DNA of 53,729 bases. Origin: Fidelibacterota bacterium (GTDB lineage Bacteria; Fidelibacterota; Marinisomatia; Marinisomatales; UBA1611). The notes below the pieces were generated by a model. The model ran no database searches and was not told the DNA's origin. It saw only the letters and a program-made list of their open reading frames with translations. Positions 37,835 to 47,059 of this stretch are shown piece after piece (positions within the stretch are counted from its first letter, which is position 1; each line of letters starts with the position of its first letter). Location of the stretch: the NCBI GenBank assembly GCA_002718655.1, contig PBFM01000009.1, positions 9,886-63,614 on the forward strand, written 5' to 3'. A program made the position numbers and the translations under genes.

Positions 37835-38666
37835 TAGGCGGTAATGGATTAATTAAGAAGAACAATCCGATACAAATCATAAAACCAGAAAGTATTTGTG
37901 CTCCAGAAAAAACGCCAAAAAGATATTTTTCATTTGTACGAAAAAATTCAATTAAAAATCTTTCCAATCCAGCAAAAATCAAATATTGAAAAAATAAACT
38001 ACCTTGGATTTTGATAGTATTACGTTTTAACCATAGCATATAAAATAATCCGAAACAAATAAATGTTTCATATAATTGAGTTGGATGTACAGTTAAAACA
38101 CCATCTCCATATTTTGAAATATCTATCCAAGGAAATTGGGATGTAAAAACATAGGATGTTGTTGGTGGTAAACCATTTGGAAAAGATACAGCCCAAGGTA
38201 AATCTGAAGGAATACCATAATCATCACCTACCAGAAAGCAACCAATTCTTCCTATTGCATATCCAAGTAAAATCAAAGGCGCCAATCTATCCGCAAAAAA
38301 AAGCCAACTAACACCATATTTCTTTAATATTATTGATACAGCAATTATTGCACCAATTAAGCCTCCTAAAAAAACTAATCCTGACCCGCTAAATATATGC
38401 TCTAATGGATTATTTGAAGACAAAATTTGATCAAGGTTTTCAATAACGTGATAAATCTTTGAACCAATAATACCGCCTAAAGCAGACCAAAAGATAATGT
38501 CTGACGCTAATTTTTCGTCATATCCTAGCTGTTTTAAATCTTTATCTAAAAGAAAATAACAGCTGTAAAATGCTATAACAAGCATAAGACCAAAAGAGTA
38601 TATGGCTAATCGAAATTCAAAACCAAAAAAATTGACAATTCCAAAATCAACTATTATGGGATACAA
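37815..38666 (-). CDS. lgt: Prolipoprotein diacylglyceryl transferase
   Basis: 283 residues, about seven membrane helices. Transfers diacylglycerol from phosphatidylglycerol to the lipobox Cys of prolipoproteins at the inner membrane. Motifs: SGSGLVFLGGLIGA, YAIGRIGCFLVGDDYG (the family's GRxGN box with Cys for Asn), HPTQLYE and GLERFLIEFFR. The start is TTG at 38666, preceded by AAGGAGGT with 6 nt spacing, the strongest Shine-Dalgarno I noticed in the window. It fits the many lipoproteins here. It heads the operon that continues to the outer-membrane genes. Confidence 0.95.
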   Translation of the reverse strand: MYPIIVDFGIVNFFGFEFRLAIYSFGLMLVIAFYSCYFLLDKDLKQLGYDEKLASDIIFWSALGGIIGSKIYHVIENLDQILSSNNPLEHIFSGSGLVFLGGLIGAIIAVSIILKKYGVSWLFFADRLAPLILLGYAIGRIGCFLVGDDYGIPSDLPWAVSFPNGLPPTTSYVFTSQFPWIDISKYGDGVLTVHPTQLYETFICFGLFYMLWLKRNTIKIQGSLFFQYLIFAGLERFLIEFFRTNEKYLFGVFSGAQILSGFMICIGLFFLINPLPPSEKESI

Positions 38667-38756
38667 GCGGTACCTCCTTTAAAATTACATGCATTGTATT
38701 AGTAATATAATTATTCAAATTAATTTATAAACATATTTTTCTAGCATTAGTTCCTG

Positions 38757-38789
38757 AATAAACAAAAAGAATCATAATTTTTGTTTATT
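38757..38789. repeat. 12-bp AT-rich perfect inverted repeat
   Basis: AATAAACAAAAA and TTTTTGTTTATT flank a 9-nt loop in the 155-nt gap between the CPBP protease and lgt genes. On the minus strand the second arm is T-rich, so weak termination after the protease gene is possible, though the stem has little GC. Confidence 0.45.
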
Positions 38790-38821
38790 AAAAAAATTTT
38801 AAATAATATCATAAAATTATA

Positions 38822-39541
38822 TTAATCAGTAGTTATTCTTGTTAAAATAATTAAATCATAAATTGAATGGGCCCAAGATGTTATCCCAAATCCTCTAAAA
38901 AAGTATAAAAATCCGAGTACAATTCCAGCGAAGAACCTTATCATAAAAAGATTGAATGAAAAATAATCACCAAATTCACCTATGAAGTGAAATAAAGAAA
39001 AAATTGCAGCTGCAATAATCATAGCAATAAGGTTTTTTTTGTATTTGTTTTCCCATTGAAAAACAAATCCAAGGATTCCTGATATTCCTAGAATCAGTAG
39101 CACTCTGAAGACAAATTCCTCATAGATACCTGCTCCAATAGCTAGAGTTACTTTTTGTATTATAATGCGTCCGCTAGGATTCATTAATAAAATATTTACA
39201 TTTGACATAAAAAAATAAAGTATCAAAGCCCATATGATGCTTTCAAACATCATTAAAAGTAGATGCTTACCTCTTATTTCCATATGCTCCCAGAACTTTT
39301 TCTGTAACCAAAATACAATGATAAATCCCAAGAGGAATACCATACCAATCCAATAAAAACCATTTATCCCGAGAGCTGACAATAACTGTCTTAGTAATGC
39401 ATCAGCACCATTCCGCATTGATATCATTTCATTTGACGTTGATAGAAAAATTCCTAATTCATACAATAAGAATAAAGGTAAAGTGAATAAAAAACTATAT
39501 AGGGGCGATTTTGTGTTATCCCAATATGTTTTTATATGCAT
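38822..39541 (-). CDS. CPBP (CAAX/Abi) family intramembrane metalloprotease
   Basis: 239 residues and about seven membrane segments. The family motifs are complete: EEFVFR (motif 1 EExxxR, about 142-147), SLFHFIGEFGD (motif 2 FxxxH) and TSWAHSIYDL (motif 3 His). Members are putative metal-dependent peptidases in the inner membrane; substrates in bacteria are mostly unknown. Its ATG overlaps the lepA stop by one base. Confidence 0.88.
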   Translation of the reverse strand: MHIKTYWDNTKSPLYSFLFTLPLFLLYELGIFLSTSNEMISMRNGADALLRQLLSALGINGFYWIGMVFLLGFIIVFWLQKKFWEHMEIRGKHLLLMMFESIIWALILYFFMSNVNILLMNPSGRIIIQKVTLAIGAGIYEEFVFRVLLILGISGILGFVFQWENKYKKNLIAMIIAAAIFSLFHFIGEFGDYFSFNLFMIRFFAGIVLGFLYFFRGFGITSWAHSIYDLIILTRITTD

Positions 39542-41343
39542 TAATTGTTATCAACCTGTAACACAGCCAATAATGCTTCTTGAGGAACCTCTACTTTTCC
39601 AATCATTTTCATTCTTTTTTTACCTTTCTTTTGTTTTTCCCATAGTTTTCTTTTTCGTGTAATATCCCCACCGTAGCATTTTGCTGTAACATTTTTTTTC
39701 AATGCTCGAACAGTTGTTCTTGCAATTATCCTATTATTTAATGATGCTTGGATTGCGACTTCAAACATTTGTCTGGGAATCAATTCTTTTAATTTGCTAC
39801 ATAATGCAACACCCCTATGATAAGCATCATCTGCGTGGCAAATTGTAGAAAGCGCGTCTACAGGCTCTCCATGAATGAGAATGTTTAATTTTTGCAGTTT
39901 TGCCTCAGAGAATTCTTTTAACTCGTAATCAAATGATGCGTATCCACTTGTTATTGATTTTAATTTATCATAAAAATCAAAAATAATTTCACCTAATGGA
40001 AGATTATAATGTAATTGTACTTTTTCTGGCGAAAGGTAATTAGTGTTTTTATAAACTCCTCTCTTTTTTTGGCATAAGGTCATAATACTGCCAATATATT
40101 CTTTGGGAGTTAAAATCTCTGCAGAAACAATAGGCTCAAGAATTTTACTAATATCACCGCTATCAGGCATTTTAGCTGGTGTTTCTACAACAAATATTTC
40201 GCCACTCCTTTTATGTACCTTGTATATGACATTAGGAGTTGTTGTAACTAAATCAAGATCAAATTCTCTTTCAAGTCTTTCTTGAATAATTTCCATATGC
40301 AAAAGACCTAAAAATCCACATCTAAAACCGAAGCCTAATGCTTCACTAGTTTCTGGACTAAATTCTAAAGAGGCATCATTTAGTTTTAATTTTTCTAATG
40401 CCTGTCTGAGTTGATCATAATCATCAGCATCGGCTGGGAATAAGCCTGAATATACCATAGGCTTAATTTTTTTATATCCAGGCAAAGCTTTGTTGGCTTC
40501 ATTTTCACTAACAGTAATAGTATCTCCAGGTTGTATATGAGCCATATCCCGAATACTACCAACTAAATATCCAACGTCACCAGAACGTAGTTCATTTGTT
40601 TTTACTTTATCCAACACAAAATGTCCTATTTCAGTTATTTCATACTCTTTACCATGTGAGAAAAATTTTGCGGTCATACCTGGTTTTAGAACCCCATCAA
40701 AAACCCTTATATACGGTATTACACCCTTATAATTATCATACATAGAATCAAAAATTAATGCTTTACATTTATTATTTGAATTATCCAGTGGAGGTTCAAT
40801 CCTATTTATTATTTCACTAAAAATATTTTCAATGCCTAATCCACTTTTGGAGCTGGCTTCTATAATCTCATTCTCTTGACATCCAATTAATTCCATAATT
40901 TGAATTCTAACTTCATCAACCATTGCTGATGGTAAATCAACTTTATTAATAATCGGAATTAAAGTTAAATTATTTTCAATTGCCAAATATGCGTTAGACA
41001 CAGTTTGAGCTTCAACGCCTTGGGCTGCATCAACCAAAAGCAGTGCTCCCTCACACGCTGCTAATGACCTAGATACTTCATAGGAAAAATCAACATGCCC
41101 AGGGGTATCAATTAAATTGAGTGTATATATTTTACCGTCACGATGACTATATTTCATTTGTATTGGATGACTCTTGATAGTAATACCACGTTCTCTTTCT
41201 AAATCCATACTATCTAGGACCTGGTCTTTCATCTCACTATCAGAAAGAGTTTTAGTTTCCTCAAGTAATCGATCTGCCAAAGTTGATTTACCATGGTCAA
41301 TGTGGGCAATTATGCAAAAATTTCTAATTAATTCCGTATTCAT
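39541..41343 (-). CDS. lepA: Elongation factor 4 (LepA), ribosomal back-translocating GTPase
   Basis: 600 residues, family length. GTPase motifs: AHIDHGKSTLADRL, RGITIKSHPIQ, DTPGHVDFSYEV and NKVDLPSA. Domain II follows, then FGFRCGFLGLLHMEI, the LepA signature YHRGVALCSKL, and the C-terminal GDITRKRKLWEKQKKGKKR tail that reaches the peptidyl transferase centre. No ribosome site is seen before the ATG. Confidence 0.98.
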   Translation of the reverse strand: MNTELIRNFCIIAHIDHGKSTLADRLLEETKTLSDSEMKDQVLDSMDLERERGITIKSHPIQMKYSHRDGKIYTLNLIDTPGHVDFSYEVSRSLAACEGALLLVDAAQGVEAQTVSNAYLAIENNLTLIPIINKVDLPSAMVDEVRIQIMELIGCQENEIIEASSKSGLGIENIFSEIINRIEPPLDNSNNKCKALIFDSMYDNYKGVIPYIRVFDGVLKPGMTAKFFSHGKEYEITEIGHFVLDKVKTNELRSGDVGYLVGSIRDMAHIQPGDTITVSENEANKALPGYKKIKPMVYSGLFPADADDYDQLRQALEKLKLNDASLEFSPETSEALGFGFRCGFLGLLHMEIIQERLEREFDLDLVTTTPNVIYKVHKRSGEIFVVETPAKMPDSGDISKILEPIVSAEILTPKEYIGSIMTLCQKKRGVYKNTNYLSPEKVQLHYNLPLGEIIFDFYDKLKSITSGYASFDYELKEFSEAKLQKLNILIHGEPVDALSTICHADDAYHRGVALCSKLKELIPRQMFEVAIQASLNNRIIARTTVRALKKNVTAKCYGGDITRKRKLWEKQKKGKKRMKMIGKVEVPQEALLAVLQVDNN

Positions 41344-41520
41344 TTATCTATTAAGCTTTTATGTATAAGTATTGAAAAATTGACTTTTTTCTTTACTTTA
41401 TAATTGATAAAAATCATTTCATTGATATTGTTTCATCCTAAAAAATCAATTAGGATAAATTAATTTTATTTGAACCTTCCTAATATAAAACATGCTAAAA
41501 TATTTTTTTACTGAACTTAT

Positions 41521-41955
41521 TTAATCTTTTTCATATTTTTTTTGCGCACGTAATAATCGAAGATTTGCTGTCTTTTTCTGACCATCTTGAATAAGGGAGA
41601 CAACTCTAAGTGCTTCTAAAACAGGGATATTATAATTATCAGAGTTACTGTAAAATGCATCCATATGCATCGCTATGATATTGATGTTATATCCTACCTC
41701 TTCTGATAAATATTCATCGGCAATTTCATAAAAACGTTCAATGTAATATGGTTCGACCCAATTATCATCGTAAATGAACTGTTTACGTACTTCTGTTTTA
41801 TGGTGTGCCTTTATTTTAGCAACCGTACCATAAACACCATTTATAAACGCGATTTTCTCTTTTTGGGTATAACCATTCCAAAAATCTGCTGGAATTGATG
41901 ATTGTAAAAATTCAAAAAAAAGTAAAAACATTGAACTAAAAATAATTTTATTCAT
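41521..41955 (-). CDS. Small exported protein, unknown
   Basis: 144 residues. The N-terminal hydrophobic run (about 3-20) and Ser/Ala-rich junction suggest a signal peptide. The rest is mostly helical and charged, with NGYTQKEKIAFINGVYG, YYIERFYEIADEYL and a Lys/Arg-rich end. I recognise no family. It overlaps the nadE stop by 8 nt, so it is co-translated with nadE. A 177-nt AT-rich gap with no clear signal follows before lepA. Confidence 0.65.
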   Translation of the reverse strand: MNKIIFSSMFLLFFEFLQSSIPADFWNGYTQKEKIAFINGVYGTVAKIKAHHKTEVRKQFIYDDNWVEPYYIERFYEIADEYLSEEVGYNINIIAMHMDAFYSNSDNYNIPVLEALRVVSLIQDGQKKTANLRLLRAQKKYEKD

Positions 41956-43570
41956 TATCTATTGCTCTACCATTAAAATGATTAACCAAGGGATATCTTC
42001 TACCTATTCCAAAAGCTTTTTCAGAAACTCTAAGACCTGGCGCAGCTTGGCGTCTCTTAAATTCATTCCCTCTGATTTTATTAAAAACTGAGTGTAGTAA
42101 ATCCTTATCAATATCAGTTTCTTCTAGCTCACCAATTGATTTTCCCTTTTCAACAATATCATCTACCAATGGGCTAACAATATCATAATCAAATGGGTCA
42201 ACTTGATTAGGACTTAATTCAGCTGAGGGAGGTTTATTTATCGTATTTTGCGGTATCCTAGTTGGATAAGCCTTATTTATCCAATTAGATAGAGAATATA
42301 CTTCAGATTTACTTAAATCAGATATTACTGATAGTCCACCACTCATATCTCCATATAAAGTGCAATATCCTAATGCTAATTCTGTTTTATTTCCAGTCGA
42401 GAGTAGCATCCACCCAAATTTATTTGAAATTGCCATAAGTATATTACCTCTGATTCTAGCTTGTATGTTTTCTTCAGCAATATTTCTTTTTGTATTGTTA
42501 AAATGGGGTTTTAATGCTAATTCTATTTCGTTGACTACAGTTTGAATTGGAATAACTCTGTAATCAATATCAAGCCTAATTGCTAATTCTTCAGCATCGT
42601 TCAAACTGTGCTTACTAGAATATTTGGATGGAAGTGAGATACCATGAACAGATTTTGGTCCTAATGCATCAGTAGCTATTGTAGCTACCAATGCACTATC
42701 AATTCCACCAGATAATCCCAAAACCGCTTGACAATGACCAGTTTTTTTGAAATAATCTTTCACTCCTAAGCAGAGTGCATTGTATGTAGCTTCTTCTTTG
42801 GAGTGAAGCTTAATATTAACTTCTTTTTTAGAATCAATATCAACCATCAAAAGGTCCTCCTCAAAAGGTTTTGCGAAAGCTACTAAATCACCTTTATTGG
42901 AAAAAGCCATTGACTGTCCATCAAAAATCAATTCATCTTGAGCACCGACGGTATTACAATAAAAGAAAGGTTTTTTGAATTTTTTAATTTTTCTTTCAAT
43001 CAATGATTTTCTATCTTGGAATTGATTAGAGTGAAATGGAGAAGCAGAAATATTGATAAAATACTCTGCGCCTAATTTGAATTGTTTTTCTGTCACTTTA
43101 CATATGTAATTATCATCCCATAAATCTTCACATATCTGCAATCCGATTTTTATTTTTTTTTTATTATGGGGAATTTCTATAATCGATGGTATTCTACCAC
43201 TAGTAAAATATCTTTCTTCATCAAAAACATCATAAGTTGGCAATAGTATTTTATCATAAATGTATCTTATTTTACCATCATAACATAGTGCAGCAGAGTT
43301 ATAAATTTTCTTCTCTTCCGCTCGAACATATCCCAAGATTATTGGTATAGTTGAAATTCTTGAAATCTCTTTTAATATTTTTATACTTTCTTCAACAAAT
43401 AACTTTTCACATAATAAATCTTGTGGTGGATAACCCGTAATGACCAACTCTGGAAATATTGCAATATTTGAACCTTTTTCTATTGATTTCTTATAATACT
43501 TTAATATTTTTTCTTTATTATAATTGAGATTGCCTACAATTGTATTTATCTGGCATAGTGCAACTTTCAT
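41948..43570 (-). CDS. nadE: Glutamine-dependent NAD+ synthetase
   Basis: 540 residues. Makes NAD+ from deamido-NAD+, ATP and glutamine. The N-terminal nitrilase-type glutaminase has the triad Glu41 (FPELVITGYPPQDLL), Lys107 (YDKILLPTYDVFDE) and Cys147 (GLQICEDLW). The C-terminal synthetase has the PP-loop LGLSGGIDSALVATIA, SLPSKYSSKHS, STGNKTELALGYCTLYGDM and KPPSAELSPNQ. It overlaps the acylphosphatase gene by 4 nt. Confidence 0.97.
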   Translation of the reverse strand: MKVALCQINTIVGNLNYNKEKILKYYKKSIEKGSNIAIFPELVITGYPPQDLLCEKLFVEESIKILKEISRISTIPIILGYVRAEEKKIYNSAALCYDGKIRYIYDKILLPTYDVFDEERYFTSGRIPSIIEIPHNKKKIKIGLQICEDLWDDNYICKVTEKQFKLGAEYFINISASPFHSNQFQDRKSLIERKIKKFKKPFFYCNTVGAQDELIFDGQSMAFSNKGDLVAFAKPFEEDLLMVDIDSKKEVNIKLHSKEEATYNALCLGVKDYFKKTGHCQAVLGLSGGIDSALVATIATDALGPKSVHGISLPSKYSSKHSLNDAEELAIRLDIDYRVIPIQTVVNEIELALKPHFNNTKRNIAEENIQARIRGNILMAISNKFGWMLLSTGNKTELALGYCTLYGDMSGGLSVISDLSKSEVYSLSNWINKAYPTRIPQNTINKPPSAELSPNQVDPFDYDIVSPLVDDIVEKGKSIGELEETDIDKDLLHSVFNKIRGNEFKRRQAAPGLRVSEKAFGIGRRYPLVNHFNGRAIDNE

Positions 43571-43842
43571 CTATGGATCTCGAATGAAGAAAATTCGCTC
43601 TCTTCTTTTTCTTCCCATTCAATACTTATTTTATCAACTGTAGCATTAGGTGGGCCATCCTGAAGCCAACCAGCTAACAATGCGAGATTATCCATATCCC
43701 CTTCAGCAACAATTTCAACTGCATTTGAGAAAAGATTCTTAACCCACCCTGTTAATCCTAATTCGTTAGCTTTATCCTGCGTACTAATACGAAACCATAC
43801 GCCTTGAACGTCCCCCGAGACCATAACATGTATTCTAAACAT
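43567..43842 (-). CDS. acyP: Acylphosphatase
   Basis: 91 residues, family length. Hydrolyses carboxyl-phosphate bonds. Catalytic Arg18 lies in VQGVWFR and Asn36 in GWVKNL; the C-terminal SSFEIHR strand is typical. AAAGGA is 8-9 nt before the ATG. It starts a run of three genes ending with the small exported protein. Confidence 0.95.
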   Translation of the reverse strand: MFRIHVMVSGDVQGVWFRISTQDKANELGLTGWVKNLFSNAVEIVAEGDMDNLALLAGWLQDGPPNATVDKISIEWEEKEESEFSSFEIHR

Positions 43843-43903
43843 AATCGATTTCCTTTTAATTATTAATTTGGAATTTCAAGGTGATATTTGAAATGTTTTT
43901 TCA

Positions 43904-45199
43904 TTAGGGTTCCAATCTAGACATAGTCCTAGGGAAAGGTATAGTTTCACGAATATGCCTCGTACCACAAATCCAAGCAACTGTTCTTTCAAGGCCTAAA
44001 CCGAATCCTGAATGAGGAACTGAGCCGTATTTCCTTAAATCAAGGTACCATTTAAATGGCTCAAGTGGCAAATCATGGTGACGAATTCTATCAATCAAGA
44101 TATCTAAATCATCTTCCCTTTGACCACCACCAATTATCTCTCCATATCCCTCAGGTGCAATCATATCAAAACCCAATGCCAAATCATTATTATTTTTGTT
44201 GCGTTTCATATAGAATGCTTTGATATCTGATGGCCAGTTATGAATCATAATTGGTTTTTCAAAATTCTGGGAAATCAATGTTTCATCAGGTGCTCCAAAA
44301 TCAGTCCCATAATTAAATTTTTTTCCACTATTTTCAATAATTTCAACTGCTTCATCATACGTAATTTTAGGAAATGGTGGCTTAACTGCTTTTAGTAAAA
44401 CAGTATCTCTATCTAAGGTATTTAATTCATCATCACAAATTTTCAAAATATGATCGATAACATAGCAAATCAAATTTTCTGCCCAAACCATATTTTCCTC
44501 AAGTTCTACGTAGGCCATTTCTGGCTCAGCCATCCAAAATTCTGTTAAATGCCTACGGGTTTTAGATTTTTCTGCTCGGAATGTAGGCCCAAAACAATAT
44601 GTTCGGCCAAATGCAGTTGCTCCTGCTTCTTGGTATAGTTGACCACTCTGAGTTAAGTAAGCAGATCTTTCAAAATAATCAACTTCAAATAAGGTAGTTG
44701 TTCCTTCAACTGCATTCCCTGTAAATATTGGCGAATCAATTAGAGTAAAACTATTCATATCAAAAAAATCACGAATCGCCCTTGCAGTTTGATGTCGAAT
44801 ACGCATAATTGCATTTTGCCTTTTTGATCTGAGCCATAGGTGTCTATTTGACATTAAAAAATCAGTACCATGCTCTTTTGGTGAAATAGGGAATTCGTCA
44901 GATACATGCTGAACTACCTGAATGTCTTTTACACTAAGTTCATACCCACCTACAGAACGGTCTTCTTTTTTTACACAACCATTTATAATTATTGAATCTT
45001 CTTGATTTAATTTTTGTTTTAAATCAAATGACTCATCACTGGATTCACCTTTTACAACAACTCCTTGTAATAAACCAGTACCATCTCTTAAAATTACAAA
45101 CCAAATCTTGCCTACCTTCCTGGTATTATAGACCCAGCCTCTTAATTGGACATCCTTTCCTTCATAATCTTTTAAATCTTTAATTAATACAGTTTTCAT
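43904..45199 (-). CDS. asnS: Asparaginyl-tRNA synthetase
   Basis: 431 residues. N-terminal OB-fold anticodon domain (LRGWVYNTRKVGKIWFVILRDG-like, residues about 18-100) and class II core: GPTFRAEKSKTRRHLTEFWM (motif 2, with MAEPEMAY) and GFGLGLERTVAWICG (motif 3), ending IPFPRTMSRLEP. The EFWMAEPEMAY and C-terminal FPRT forms separate it from AspRS. AAAGGA lies about 7 nt before the ATG. Confidence 0.97.
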   Translation of the reverse strand: MKTVLIKDLKDYEGKDVQLRGWVYNTRKVGKIWFVILRDGTGLLQGVVVKGESSDESFDLKQKLNQEDSIIINGCVKKEDRSVGGYELSVKDIQVVQHVSDEFPISPKEHGTDFLMSNRHLWLRSKRQNAIMRIRHQTARAIRDFFDMNSFTLIDSPIFTGNAVEGTTTLFEVDYFERSAYLTQSGQLYQEAGATAFGRTYCFGPTFRAEKSKTRRHLTEFWMAEPEMAYVELEENMVWAENLICYVIDHILKICDDELNTLDRDTVLLKAVKPPFPKITYDEAVEIIENSGKKFNYGTDFGAPDETLISQNFEKPIMIHNWPSDIKAFYMKRNKNNNDLALGFDMIAPEGYGEIIGGGQREDDLDILIDRIRHHDLPLEPFKWYLDLRKYGSVPHSGFGLGLERTVAWICGTRHIRETIPFPRTMSRLEP

Positions 45200-45209
45200 T
45201 TCATTCCTT

Positions 45210-45758
45210 TTACCAGGTTGTCATAATATCATTCAAAATATCTTCTGCAATTTTACGAACAGCAACATTAGTTGCAAAACTTCTTGGATCACCAAATTCA
45301 TCATCATCTTCATCGTCTATTTTACCATCATTATCGTTATCAATACCATCTGAAGATATTTCCCCACTTAAACCATATGCACCAAAACTTGTATATACAT
45401 TATCAAATATATTTTTGTTATTTTCAACATCATACCATTGAATTTCAACTTCAATTTTATATCTGAACTCAGATACAGATTCTTCTTTATTGTAAGTATA
45501 AGGCCCCTCATCTATCTTTTTTATATTTCCTTTTAATATGGAGTGAGCCTGATCACTATTGACTACGTACAATATGCCTGCTTCATTGAATTGTTCAATA
45601 ATACCATCAGTTAAATTTTCTGATAAACCATATTCAGCTGTTTGATTATTAACTATAGGTATCGATATTGATTTTATATGTGGCGGAATTGATCCAGCCA
45701 TTGAATAAAACCTGCAAGACATTAATAATATTTGAGAAAAAAGGATAAGAGTTCTCAT
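45210..45758 (-). CDS. lptE: LptE-like LPS-assembly lipoprotein with acidic insert
   Basis: 182 residues from the ATG at 45758, which directly follows the upstream TAG (TAGAATG) and gives a lipobox LLMSC with Cys15. The frame is open further upstream (to 45827) but that would bury the signal peptide in the previous gene. SIPPHIKSISIPIVNNQTAEYGL, TDGIIEQF and ILKGNIKKI match LptE, the plug of the LptD translocon in the outer membrane. Residues about 134-157 hold an acidic loop (DGIDNDNDGKIDDEDDDE) that is not part of the usual domain and resembles calcium-binding thrombospondin-type repeats. Confidence 0.82.
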   Translation of the reverse strand: MRTLILFSQILLMSCRFYSMAGSIPPHIKSISIPIVNNQTAEYGLSENLTDGIIEQFNEAGILYVVNSDQAHSILKGNIKKIDEGPYTYNKEESVSEFRYKIEVEIQWYDVENNKNIFDNVYTSFGAYGLSGEISSDGIDNDNDGKIDDEDDDEFGDPRSFATNVAVRKIAEDILNDIMTTW

Positions 45759-45759
45759 T

Positions 45760-46974
45760 CTATGAATATTTTTTGTTTTTAGGTTCAATACCAAATTCTT
45801 CAATTTTTCGGTATAGTGTTCTTTCACTCATTCCAAGAGATTGAGCCGTTTTTCTTCTGTTATTATTAAAATATTTAAGAGTACGTTTTATTGCTTCTTT
45901 TTCTAAATCTTTCATTAACATATCCCCAATTGCATCATCCCTTATGAATTTGAAACCATCTTCTACTATTTCCATAGATTTCTTAGGTATTTCATAATTT
46001 TGATTAAATGAACTATTTTCTGTCATTCCACTTATGTCTGGGGAACTTACCTTACCACTAACTAAAATTTTTTGAATTAACTCTGTATCTTGTTTTAACA
46101 TGAATAGTTGCCGTAATATCAAATCAATTTCTGCTTTATCCGATGTTTTAGGTATCAAGATAGGAAGAGAATTATTGGACGAATATTGTGGCAAAACATC
46201 ATTCAATTCACGAGCAACTGCATCTTCAGTAATTCTTTCACCTTTTTCAATCACCAGAATCTTTTCAATAAAATGTTTTAGTTCTCTTATGTTTCCAGGC
46301 CAATCATATTTTTTCATCATACGAACTGCATTTGGCATAAAACCACGGTATTTAATATCATTTGACCTCGTAAACTCTAAAGAAAATCTCTCAATAAATG
46401 CATTTATATCTTCTACTCTTTCTCGCAGTGAAGGAACTTGAATTGTAACAGTTTGTAGCCTGAAGTATAAATCTTGTCTAAACTTACCTTCTGTTACTAA
46501 TTTAGATAAATTTTTATTGGTAGCAGCAATGATTCTTACATCAGTTTTTCTGGTTTTTGCCTCACCAACTCTCATAAATTCACCGCTTTCAAGAACTCTT
46601 AATAGTTTAACTTGAGTTTCAAGAGGAGTTTCACCAATCTCATCTAGAAATATTGTTCCTTTATGCGCCTCTTCAAAATATCCCTTCCTGTTTTCACTTG
46701 CCCCAGTAAAGGAACCCTTTTTATGACCAAAGAGTTCTGATTCAATAATCCCTTCCGGTATCGCACCGCAATTAACTATAACAAGTGTTTGACTGCTTCT
46801 TTTGCTGTGTTTATGCAAAGCTTTTGCAATAATTTCCTTGCCTACACCTGATTCACCTGTAACCAAAACAGAAATATCAACAGGTGCAACTTGCGCAACC
46901 ATTTCAATAACCTGCTGAATCTTATCAGAATTTCCAATTATTCCGGATTGCTTTTGAATTCGTTCAATATTCAT
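45760..46974 (-). CDS. Sigma-54-dependent transcriptional activator without receiver domain
   Basis: 404 residues. The AAA+ domain starts almost at the N-terminus (about 12-240): Walker A GESGVGKE, GSFTGA (the sigma-54 contact loop, Ser variant), Walker B GTIFLDEIG, RQDLYFRLQ and the arginine-finger region. A ~120-residue linker precedes a Fis-type HTH (NRRKTAQSLGMSERTLYRKIEEF). There is no receiver, GAF or PAS domain, so control must come from a partner or from its own level. Adjacency to lptE is, as I recall, frequent in Bacteroidetes. Its target is not evident here. Confidence 0.92.
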   Translation of the reverse strand: MNIERIQKQSGIIGNSDKIQQVIEMVAQVAPVDISVLVTGESGVGKEIIAKALHKHSKRSSQTLVIVNCGAIPEGIIESELFGHKKGSFTGASENRKGYFEEAHKGTIFLDEIGETPLETQVKLLRVLESGEFMRVGEAKTRKTDVRIIAATNKNLSKLVTEGKFRQDLYFRLQTVTIQVPSLRERVEDINAFIERFSLEFTRSNDIKYRGFMPNAVRMMKKYDWPGNIRELKHFIEKILVIEKGERITEDAVARELNDVLPQYSSNNSLPILIPKTSDKAEIDLILRQLFMLKQDTELIQKILVSGKVSSPDISGMTENSSFNQNYEIPKKSMEIVEDGFKFIRDDAIGDMLMKDLEKEAIKRTLKYFNNNRRKTAQSLGMSERTLYRKIEEFGIEPKNKKYS

Positions 46975-47059
46975 ATAGTTACTTTTTTATTTTTAATTAA
47001 AAGTGAGACAATTTTAATCAACATGATTCAATGTAATATAAATGCAACATTGATGTTCA

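Noticed and set aside
41435-41456. ATCCTA/TAGGAT hairpin as terminator
   Set aside because: The stem is only 6 bp, AT-rich and lacks a T-run; it is not above chance in this AT-rich gap.
45759-45827. Longer lptE reading frame starting at 45827
   Set aside because: It would lie inside the sigma-54 activator gene and put 23 charged residues before the signal peptide and lipobox.
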